Shown: positions 6,458-12,664 of the stretch, in pieces
Layout: every line of letters begins with the position of its first letter
How positions within the stretch are numbered: position 1 is the first letter of the stretch
Source: DAOTUB01 sp034437455
Lineage (GTDB): Bacteria; Chloroflexota; Anaerolineae; B4-G1
Length of the DNA: 12,664 bases
Direction: 5' to 3'
Assembly: GCA_034437455.1 (NCBI GenBank)
Contig: DAOTUB010000132.1
Location: 1 to 12,664 of the forward strand
Made by a program: the position numbers and the translations under genes
Notes under the pieces: generated by a model
What the model was told of the DNA's origin: nothing
Database searches by the model: none
The model's input: the letters and a program-made list of their open reading frames with translations, nothing else

Positions 6458-8167
6458 TCAAAGCGCAGTGCCCGCAGCCGCCAACATCATCCCCGCGATC
6501 AGGATCACAAAGCTTCCCAGGATCCAGAGCCACAGGCAGCGCCAGGATGGGAAAGAAACCGCCGCCGGGCTGTCGCCATCCCATACCAGCACCGACCAAG
6601 CGGTAAAGCCGCGGCGGACAGCCCAGGTGTGATAGACGTATAGCGGCAGTCCACCCGCCAACGCGCCCAGCACGGCGATGGCCCACCACGATAGGACGGT
6701 CAGGTCGCCCAAGCCACAATAGTCCAGATGCTGCTTGAAAAGCGGCAGGCCGGTGGCCAGGAGTCCTGCCAGGGCGAGGTTCGTCGAGACGAGCACAACG
6801 GGCAGGCGGCGCAAGACGGTGCGCGCATAGTTACTTCCCGTCGTCCGCGCCAGCAGCGGCGACTGGTACAGGAACAGCCCAATGGTCAGGGGAAAGCCGT
6901 AGAAGGCGAGAAGTTGCAGCAGAGAGGTCTGGCTGACGACTGGTACGAAGATGACCGTCAGCAGTGCCGCCACCATCCCGACGACATAGGGGACCAGGTC
7001 ACCCGCGACTTCCACGAGGGCGTTGGTCTGGCGACCGCGCGTTGTGATCCGCCAGGCCAGTAACCCGACCGGGCCGAGCACGGCCACCACCGGCGACCAG
7101 AAGGCCAGGCCGCGGCGTCTCGACCGCGCCAGGAGGAGCAGGACGACGAGGGACGCGGCGACCAGTCCGAGCCAGGCCAAGCCTGCCGCGTCGCAGCGAG
7201 CCGGTCGCGCCATCAACCGCTGGTACGCCCGGTCGACCTGGTTCACGGTCTCTGGCGGGAAGAGATCACGCAGAGGACCGGGATCGGGAGCGCGGGCGAT
7301 CTCCTCCGCCACGTTCAGGATGATGGGTGCGTCAAACTGGTGGAAGAGATAGACATAGACCAAGCCCTGAGGCAGGTCGCCGACCAGTGAGAGGACGGTA
7401 AAGCCGCTGGGGGATGTGACGTGGACGGCGTCGAGAACCGAGGCCGCGCGCTCGGCTGTGAGTTTGTCCCTATTGTCAATATCCTTCAGCAGCGCTTCTG
7501 CCCGGTCGTAACGCCAGCAGGGATAAGACCCGTTGATCGGGTTTGCCAGGTTAAAGTTGGTCGAGACCAGGAAACCATCTCCGACCGGTTTCCGCGTGAA
7601 AGCGACCTTGCCATCAGGCCCGGCGCTGATCACGACGGCGTCTCCGGTGGCGTCGGCAAAGTGCATTTGATAGTGCATGGCCTCGTGCCACTGGTGCTCC
7701 TGAACCCAGGCGATGACCTCCTCTACTGTCGCGCACTCTTGCAGGATGTGGATGAAGGTGCTGGAGTGGTCGCCATAGACGGGTTTACGTCCGGAGTGAG
7801 AGGTCACCGGCGCCGATGGCAACCCATTCGAGTCGTAGGCCAGGCCCTTCTCATTGAAGCCCTGCTGGACGTTTTCTGGAACTCCAAAATAGATGACCCC
7901 GTATCCGGGGGCGCCATAGCGCGTCTCGCTGCCCGGATCGACCCAATAGTAGTTGCTGTCAAAGTTGATCCAGTCGCCGTTCCCGCCAAAGAACACTCGG
8001 TCGCCTTGCGAAACGGTAAAGATGGTGCAGCCCCGGGGAGGCGGATCGCAGCGCGAGCACAGCGCGGCTTCCTTCGGCCTATGCGTCCCAACACAGCCAG
8101 ACAGGAACAAGGCGACCGCGACGAGAATGATGGCTATCAGTATGGCATATTTCTCTTTTTGACTCAT
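6458..8167 (-). CDS. Lipoprotein-like linear amide C-N hydrolase (Ntn fold) fused to a seven-helix membrane domain
   Basis: The product has 569 residues. Residues 7-25 form a signal peptide with a lipobox FLSGC (Cys25). After a short Cys/Pro-rich linker comes GCTIFTVSQGDRVFFGG, then NGDW (47-66), the start of a choloylglycine/penicillin acylase-type Ntn hydrolase with Cys47 as candidate nucleophile and Asp65 conserved. The usual Arg of FGRNxDW is Gly62, as in the GGNEDW subgroup. Later family elements are GFNEKGLAYDSNGLP (103-117), ADATGDAVVI (171-180) and STNFN (202-206). From 328 to 569 there are about seven hydrophobic helices (329-347, 355-373, 388-411, 416-436, 453-477, 489-513, 543-568), an unusual addition. 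The hydrolase domain should face outside the cytoplasm. Substrate is unknown; bile-salt-like, N-acyl amino acid or acyl-lactone amides are possible. ATG 8167 follows GGAGG and AGGA and lies 3 bp after the upstream stop. Confidence 0.85.
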   Translation of the reverse strand: MSQKEKYAILIAIILVAVALFLSGCVGTHRPKEAALCSRCDPPPRGCTIFTVSQGDRVFFGGNGDWINFDSNYYWVDPGSETRYGAPGYGVIYFGVPENVQQGFNEKGLAYDSNGLPSAPVTSHSGRKPVYGDHSSTFIHILQECATVEEVIAWVQEHQWHEAMHYQMHFADATGDAVVISAGPDGKVAFTRKPVGDGFLVSTNFNLANPINGSYPCWRYDRAEALLKDIDNRDKLTAERAASVLDAVHVTSPSGFTVLSLVGDLPQGLVYVYLFHQFDAPIILNVAEEIARAPDPGPLRDLFPPETVNQVDRAYQRLMARPARCDAAGLAWLGLVAASLVVLLLLARSRRRGLAFWSPVVAVLGPVGLLAWRITTRGRQTNALVEVAGDLVPYVVGMVAALLTVIFVPVVSQTSLLQLLAFYGFPLTIGLFLYQSPLLARTTGSNYARTVLRRLPVVLVSTNLALAGLLATGLPLFKQHLDYCGLGDLTVLSWWAIAVLGALAGGLPLYVYHTWAVRRGFTAWSVLVWDGDSPAAVSFPSWRCLWLWILGSFVILIAGMMLAAAGTAL

Positions 8168-8170
8168 TTC

Positions 8171-8401
8171 CTACCCCTCCATTCGTTTGACGGACAGCAA
8201 GGGCAAGCCCAGATCACGGATCTTGCCCAATAGTCCATGCAACGCGGCCTGATCAACTACCGGACCAGTCAGCAAGGTGGCGCCGTTCGCCTGCAAGGTG
8301 ATGGTGAACCCATCAAACCAGTCCGACCATTTCTGGTCGAGATTTCCTTTCACCCTGATTTGGTAGGTTCCTCGTTTATCAAACTCGCGTCCATTGGTCA
8401 T
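8171..8401 (-). CDS. Conserved-looking small protein, 76 residues, unknown function
   Basis: The product is a small soluble protein with no signal peptide or membrane helix. It reads as a compact alpha/beta unit: a first strand GTYQIRVKGNL (11-21), an aromatic acidic turn WSDWFDGF (25-32), a second strand TITLQANGATLLTGPVV (33-49), then a helix DQAALHGLLGKIRDLG (50-65) and a last strand LPLLSVKRM (66-74). I recall similar short proteins in Chloroflexota and Actinomycetota, unnamed. The start is ATG 8401 with GGAGGT seven bases upstream; the open frame extends 19 codons further back without a better site. It ends 3 bp before the membrane hydrolase and follows the LuxR regulator by 143 bp, so it probably opens the operon and may be coupled to the hydrolase. 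Confidence 0.8.
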   Translation of the reverse strand: MTNGREFDKRGTYQIRVKGNLDQKWSDWFDGFTITLQANGATLLTGPVVDQAALHGLLGKIRDLGLPLLSVKRMEG

Positions 8402-8408
8402 AAAGTCT

Positions 8409-8414
8409 ACCTCC
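8409..8414 (-). promoter_or_regulatory. Ribosome binding site deciding the start of the 76-residue protein
   Basis: GGAGGT on the minus strand is followed by seven bases and ATG at 8399-8401. This makes the internal ATG, not the upstream one at 8458, the likely start. Confidence 0.75.
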
Positions 8415-8467
8415 CCACCCAAATCTGAAGCTCGAACCTTATGACGACATGGTACCAACTAATAACG

Positions 8468-8482
8468 GGGGCGTCATGCCCC
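8468..8482. terminator. Small GC hairpin in the gap after the LuxR gene
   Basis: GGGGC (8468-8472) and GCCCC (8478-8482) form a 5-bp stem with loop GTCAT, 62 bp past the LuxR stop. On the minus strand it is followed by CGTTATTAGTTGG, only weakly U-rich. It may end the LuxR transcript inefficiently or lie in the leader of the downstream operon. A near repeat, GGGGATATTC and GGGGGTATTC, lies beside it at 8486-8508. Confidence 0.25.
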
Positions 8483-8544
8483 AAAGGGGATATTCGAAGG
8501 GGGTATTCTATTTGTGAAAGACGGGACTGAGAGGGGGAGAGGTT

Positions 8545-11286
8545 TTACAAGAGGTCCAAATCCCTGGCGCGACTTGCAGCCTCGGTGCGATTATGGACCT
8601 GGAGTTTTCCATAGATGCTCTTGAGATGTTGCTTGACTGTGCCGACGGCGATGAACAGGGTTTCCGCAATCTCCTTGTTCGCAAGGCCGGTGGCGAGAAG
8701 CCGCAGCACCTCTAACTCGCGCTCGCTCAATGGTTCGACCAGCGCAGGATGAACGTCTTTTGTCTTGGCCTCGCGTTCCAGGGCAGCCAGAAGCGCGCTC
8801 ACATAGTCCAAATTGATCCCGCGAGCCGCCGCTTGCCGCAGCAGTTTGCCCATCGGCGCGCCCTCATCTATGAAGGTGCGCACGTACCCTTCCGGCTCGG
8901 CCAGGGAAAGGGCACGTTCCAATGTGGTCAGGGCTTGCTCCATCTTGCCCTGCGCCTGCAAAGCCATTGCCTGGAGAATCAGAACCTCGATTGCATAACC
9001 CATCGCTCTCGCCGCCTCGGCCTCTTCCAACAGCCGCGATAGCAACTCTATGGCTTTGCCCAAAAGCGCTGCATTGGATTGCTCCCTGCCTTTGGCAATC
9101 AAGGTCCTCGCCAGTGTACGGTATAGGAATCTTTGTTGAAAGCCAGGTCGATCATCGGCGCTCAATCCGCTCTCTCGTCTCCAACGGTCCGCTGCACTCA
9201 GGTCTCCGCCTGCCAACCGAATGAGCGCCTCCCATGCCGACACACGGGCCGCGATCCAGGGCGAGAGATCGGCTGCGAGCCGTTTCGCCTCTTGAATCGC
9301 GTCGAGCGCGCCTTTTGCATCTCCGCTGGCCTGCAACACCCTGGCCAAACTGTGATAGCTGCTCGTCAAGGTCTCTGGCTGTCGCCATAGTCGGCAGAGA
9401 TCATTCCCTTTTTGAGCATGTCGCAATGCGCTTTCCAGGTCGTTCCATTCGAGCAGCACACGAGCCATGTAGGTGTAGGCGTGCCCGATAGACGGAGGCA
9501 GTTGACCACCCCGTCCCACGTATTGATCTGCGAGCCGCAACGCGCTACTGATGGCGGCCACGGCTCCGTGAAGCTGCCCTCGATCAATTCGCACGGTGGC
9601 CATGTCGCAGAGAACCATCACGGCAACGTGGCTATCGCCGGTTGCACGGGCAATCGCATAGGTATCGGCCAACGCCTTGTCCGCCGCCGCGGGATCCCCG
9701 CTCCAATAAAGCGCATAAGCCAGGTGAGCTGAAGCAAAGCCGCGCGCCATTGAATCGTCCGACGGCAAGCATTCCAGCGCCTCGTAGGAAAGTACTGCAG
9801 CGTCGGACATTTCTCCTCGGACGTATGCAGCCTCGGCGCGGATGGCGGCAATGTGACCTTTTATGTGCGCGACTCGATCTTGTCCGATGCCTCGCAAAGA
9901 GTTTTCGGCATCTTGAAGCAACGGTTCGATATCAGCCAACTGCCCGGCATACAGAAGCGTCCAGGCGCGAGCGACGGAGAGCCACGGCCGGGAGCGCACC
10001 ATCTCATCTGGCAGCGCGTCCAGCCACTTTGCGATGGTGGTCAACTTGCCGTGGCCCATCATGGACAGGGCATTCCCCTCGATCAGACGCGCGACCTGTT
10101 CCATATCTCCGGCTGCAAATGCGTGACTCACCGCTTCAGTAACCAGCCCGTTCTTCTCGTACCACTCGCTCGCCCGGCGGTGCAAGGTCGGCGCTTGGTC
10201 AGAGCGGAACTGCTTCAGACGGCTGCGCAGCAGATCGGCAAAGAGATGGTGATAACGATACCATCTTCGCTCGTCGTCCAGGGAAATCAGGAATAGATTG
10301 ACTTGGTCCAGCCGACTCAGGATACGCTGACTATCATCCCGGTCCGTCACGGCAGTTCCATCAGAACTGCTTGGCGTTTCGGCATGGCCGAAACGCACGG
10401 CATCGCACAAGGACGCGGTCATCCGCTCCAGAATGCAAGTCTCGAGCAAGAACGTCTGGATAGCAGGGGACTGCTGATTGAGAACCTCTTCCACTAAATA
10501 GTCCAGGACGAAACGGTGACTGCCGCTAAAGGCTTTGATGAACCTGGTCGTGTCTTTGCGTCCGCGTATCGACAGAGCCGCCATTTGCAATCCTGCGATC
10601 CAACCTTCCGTCCGGACATCCAGAGCAGCGATCTCTTCTGTAGACAGCCCAAGCGCCATCACATCGTTGAGGAAAGCGGCCGCCTCATCGAGCGTAAAGC
10701 GCAGGTCAGTGGCGCGCAGTTCTGTCAGTTGTCCCCGCGCACGCAGGCGGGCCAGGGTCAAAGGCGGGTCGGCCCGGCCCGCGATGACCAGGTGCATCTG
10801 CGGCGGTAGATGCTCGAGCAGAAACGTGAGGGCGTCGTGGACGGATTGGGTGGTGATGAGATGATAATCATCGAGGACGAGTGCGAAAGGATCCGGGACC
10901 GTCGCGATTTCGTTGAGTAAGGCCGTCAAGATCGCTTCCATCGGCGGCGACTGAGGGACTTGGAGTGCGCTCAGCGCGCTTGCGCCGATGGTTGTTTCCA
11001 TCGTCTGCAAGGCCGCAATGAAATACGTCAAGAAGCGAGGCAGATCGTTATCCCCTTCGTCCAGCGAAAGCCAGGCGATGCGAAGCTTGGGTTCGAGGCG
11101 CTCGCAATCGGCGACCCATTCGCTGAGAAGCATCGTCTTCCCAAAACCAGCAGGGGCGGAGAGAAGGGTCAGCTTGCGGCTCGAACGGCGTCCCGCGTTC
11201 AGCCGTTCGATCAGGCGCGGGCGTGAGACCAACTCCGGCCGGGTGGGAGGGGTATAGAGTTTGGTATTCAGGAGGGACATGGTCAT
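8545..11286 (-). CDS. MalT/LAL-type ATP-dependent transcriptional regulator with LuxR DNA-binding domain
   Basis: The 913-residue product is a STAND-class regulator. The N-terminus has the family opening LLNTKLYTPPTRPELVSRPRL (key residues LLNTKLY, RPRL; 5-25), then a Walker A loop SAPAGFGKT (43-51) and Walker B FALVLDDYHLI (134-144, Asp139/Asp140). TEGWIAGLQMAALS near 235 and YRYHHLFADLLRSRL near 345 are typical of the NACHT/winged-helix part. The region from about 375 to 840 is a helical-repeat (TPR-like) sensor rich in Ala/Leu. The last 62 residues (852-913) are a LuxR helix-turn-helix: LSERELEVLRLLATGLANKE, then IAVGTVKQHLKSIYGKL. Proteins of this kind bind a small inducer in the repeat domain, oligomerise with ATP and activate nearby operons. 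ATG 11286 or ATG 11280 could be the start; the second gives MSLLNTKLY, the commoner form, but neither has a strong ribosome site. It lies 12 bp after the Fic stop. Confidence 0.93.
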   Translation of the reverse strand: MTMSLLNTKLYTPPTRPELVSRPRLIERLNAGRRSSRKLTLLSAPAGFGKTMLLSEWVADCERLEPKLRIAWLSLDEGDNDLPRFLTYFIAALQTMETTIGASALSALQVPQSPPMEAILTALLNEIATVPDPFALVLDDYHLITTQSVHDALTFLLEHLPPQMHLVIAGRADPPLTLARLRARGQLTELRATDLRFTLDEAAAFLNDVMALGLSTEEIAALDVRTEGWIAGLQMAALSIRGRKDTTRFIKAFSGSHRFVLDYLVEEVLNQQSPAIQTFLLETCILERMTASLCDAVRFGHAETPSSSDGTAVTDRDDSQRILSRLDQVNLFLISLDDERRWYRYHHLFADLLRSRLKQFRSDQAPTLHRRASEWYEKNGLVTEAVSHAFAAGDMEQVARLIEGNALSMMGHGKLTTIAKWLDALPDEMVRSRPWLSVARAWTLLYAGQLADIEPLLQDAENSLRGIGQDRVAHIKGHIAAIRAEAAYVRGEMSDAAVLSYEALECLPSDDSMARGFASAHLAYALYWSGDPAAADKALADTYAIARATGDSHVAVMVLCDMATVRIDRGQLHGAVAAISSALRLADQYVGRGGQLPPSIGHAYTYMARVLLEWNDLESALRHAQKGNDLCRLWRQPETLTSSYHSLARVLQASGDAKGALDAIQEAKRLAADLSPWIAARVSAWEALIRLAGGDLSAADRWRRESGLSADDRPGFQQRFLYRTLARTLIAKGREQSNAALLGKAIELLSRLLEEAEAARAMGYAIEVLILQAMALQAQGKMEQALTTLERALSLAEPEGYVRTFIDEGAPMGKLLRQAAARGINLDYVSALLAALEREAKTKDVHPALVEPLSERELEVLRLLATGLANKEIAETLFIAVGTVKQHLKSIYGKLQVHNRTEAASRARDLDLL

Positions 11287-11298
11287 CGCGGCATAACC

Positions 11299-12498
11299 TT
11301 ATCGCATTTCTCCGGCTCCCAACTCCAGTGGTGCTTCGATGGCCTCCAGCACTTTGTCGGCTTGATAGACTCGGTTACGGGCTTGTCCGGTGATCTCACG
11401 GAGGATACCTGCATCCTCCAGGCGATTGATGTAGCCTTGCGCCGTCGGTGTGCTGACGTTCAGGGTATCCTCGACCTGATGCACAGTTAGTAGTGGTCGG
11501 GCGAAGAGCAAATCAACCACCTGTAGCAGGCGGGCAGCAGCGCGAGCAGTCTGGAATTGTTCTCGGTAGCATTCTCGTAGACACTGTATCCGCTGCGCAC
11601 GGGCTACAGCATCCCGCGCCTGGGAGGATATGCCGTTGAAAAAGAAAGCCAGCCAAGTACCCCACGATCCTCGCTGGCTTACGAACAGTAGCAGGTCGTA
11701 GTAGGTCTGCTGGCGGGCGACGAAGTAGGCACTCAAGTAGAGCAAGGGTTCCGGAAGGAGGTTCCACGCGCATAGGAGCAATGTGATTAGCAAACGTCCT
11801 ACGCGACCATTACCATCCAGGAAAGGGTGAATGGCCTCGAACTGATAGTGAATCAGCCCCAGGCGTGTCAAGGGCGGCAGCGACGAAGGCGCATGTAGAA
11901 AGCGTTCGAACGCATCCAGAGTTTCAAGCATCTCTGGAACTGGAGGGGGCACGTAGGTTGCATCGTTCAGTGTACAGCCCGGTGGGCCAATCCAGTTCTG
12001 ACTGCGACGAAACTCGCCTGGGGTTTGGTGCTCTCCACGCACGCCTGTCATCAGATGCTCGTGGATTTCACGAATAAGCCGTAGACTCAATGGGAACATC
12101 TGTAGCCGTTCTAACCCATATTCCAGTGCCTGCACATAGTTGTACACCTCACGGACGTCGGGATCCCGTTCAAAGAGGGATAGTTGCACTGCCTCATAAG
12201 CGTAGAGATCAGAGAGTGATGCCTGAGTGCCCTCGATACGAGAGGAAAGGACGGCCTCACGACGCACAAAGGGAATAATCAGCAAGTGCGGATTAGGAAC
12301 GGAACGACCCAGGCCAGATAATTCGCCCAAGGCACGGTCAGCATCTGATAACGCAGCCACCAGACTGAGGGTCCAGACCAGTTTTGGGGGGAGTGGATTG
12401 GGCACGAATGCCAACGGATGCTTTTTATCCGCATACTCTCCTTCGATGGAGCGCACAACGCGTCCAGCCGGACTATCACGGAACGTTTCAGGATTCAT
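11299..12498 (-). CDS. Fic-family protein (AMP transferase) with inhibitory motif and winged-helix tail
   Basis: The product has 399 residues. The Fic core motif HPFLDGNGRVGR (224-235) is intact: catalytic His224, Asp228 and the anion-binding GNGR needed to transfer AMP from ATP to a hydroxyl side chain. An N-terminal inhibitory helix carries the class II motif SSRIEG (Ser85, Glu89, Gly90), expected to keep the enzyme self-inhibited. The C-terminal 70 residues (about 330-390) form a winged helix, with LLTVHQVEDTLNVSTPTAQG then YINRLEDAGILREI, suggesting DNA binding and autoregulation. Between GEY and LAFVPNPLPP sits ADKKHP (23-28), an apparent insert encoded by the 18-bp repeat. The start is ATG 12498, preceded eight bases upstream by AAGG; a GTG seven codons earlier lacks a site. 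Target proteins are unknown. Confidence 0.92.
   Translation of the reverse strand: MNPETFRDSPAGRVVRSIEGEYADKKHPLAFVPNPLPPKLVWTLSLVAALSDADRALGELSGLGRSVPNPHLLIIPFVRREAVLSSRIEGTQASLSDLYAYEAVQLSLFERDPDVREVYNYVQALEYGLERLQMFPLSLRLIREIHEHLMTGVRGEHQTPGEFRRSQNWIGPPGCTLNDATYVPPPVPEMLETLDAFERFLHAPSSLPPLTRLGLIHYQFEAIHPFLDGNGRVGRLLITLLLCAWNLLPEPLLYLSAYFVARQQTYYDLLLFVSQRGSWGTWLAFFFNGISSQARDAVARAQRIQCLRECYREQFQTARAAARLLQVVDLLFARPLLTVHQVEDTLNVSTPTAQGYINRLEDAGILREITGQARNRVYQADKVLEAIEAPLELGAGEMR
12415..12432 (-). repeat. Single dispersed copy of the 18-bp repeat, in frame within the Fic gene
   Basis: On the minus strand GCGGATAAAAAGCATCCG matches the unit GCGGATAAACAGCATCCG of the array at 2160-2249 at 17 of 18 positions. 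It is read in the same phase, giving ADKKHP where the array gives ADKQHP. It sits between conserved parts of the Fic N-terminus. Confidence 0.85.
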
Positions 12499-12559
12499 AA
12501 TGGTAACCTTGTCCCTCACGGAAGAAGCCTGTATTAATTGGACTTTGGATAAATTTACA

Positions 12560-12664
12560 CCCCTATATATGCCGGTTTGAAAATACCAATCCCGTATATA
12601 TGCGGGTAAAGAAAGGCTTGTCTAGGACTTGAATCCTGAACAGAAAGGCCAAACCCCTATATAT
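12560..12664. repeat. Three phased CCC(C/G)TATATAT motifs upstream of the Fic gene (candidate operators)
   Basis: CCCCTATATATG starts at 12560, CCCGTATATATG at 12591 and CCCCTATATAT at 12654, running off the window. The middle copy is nearly palindromic (CCCGTATATATGCGGG). Spacings are 31 and 63 bp, about three and six helical turns, so all copies face the same side of the DNA. On the minus strand TATATA of the first copy lies downstream of TTGGTA and could overlap a promoter. A DNA-binding protein, possibly the Fic protein through its winged helix, could act here. Confidence 0.5.

Noticed and set aside
7421..8233. Plus-strand open frame of 270 codons
   Set aside because: It is antisense to the Ntn hydrolase and the small protein; it has no good ribosome site or family match.

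Overview
The window reads as one stretch of bacterial chromosome in which nearly every gene lies on the minus strand. It is moderately GC-rich. The gene mix suggests Chloroflexota (Anaerolineae-like): a large MalT/LAL-type LuxR regulator, a small acidic/hydrophobic 76-residue protein, a Fic protein with a winged-helix tail, an isoprenylcysteine-methyltransferase-like membrane protein and a QueG-like 4Fe-4S protein. No rRNA, tRNA or marker gene is present, so this assignment is inference from gene content only.

Layout from right to left, which is the direction of transcription. At 12560-12664 three copies of a CCC(C/G)TATATAT motif lie upstream of a Fic-family AMP transferase (11299-12498). 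The Fic gene is followed after 12 bp by a 913-residue LuxR/MalT-type ATP-dependent regulator (8545-11286). After a 143-bp gap comes a tightly packed run: a 76-residue protein (8171-8401), a lipoprotein-like Ntn hydrolase fused to about seven membrane helices (6458-8167), an ICMT-like methyltransferase (5916-6440), a RimJ/RimL-type acetyltransferase (5330-5878) and an MFS exporter (4049-5299). Gaps in this run are 3-37 bp and most genes have strong Shine-Dalgarno sites, so co-transcription is likely.

The left third is visibly decaying. A class-C beta-lactamase-type serine hydrolase (2481-3941) is cut by an in-frame TAA. A class I methyltransferase (1971-2423) has lost its C-terminal half. A winged-helix/nuclease-like gene (347-967) lacks its 5' part. 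Between them sits an intact-looking QueG-like iron-sulfur protein (1011-1895) with its own good sigma70-type promoter. At the far left the C-terminal end of a possible plus-strand gene (3-212) converges on this set, with a hairpin-rich repeat region between.

The most unusual signal is an 18-bp unit, GCGGATAAACAGCATCCG on the minus strand. It occurs as five exact head-to-tail units inside the methyltransferase gene and as one copy with a single mismatch, 10 kb away, inside the Fic gene. At both loci it is in the same reading frame (Ala-Asp-Lys-Gln/Lys-His-Pro) and appears to be an exact insertion into an otherwise ordinary protein. This looks like a dispersed, in-frame, protein-invading mini-repeat.
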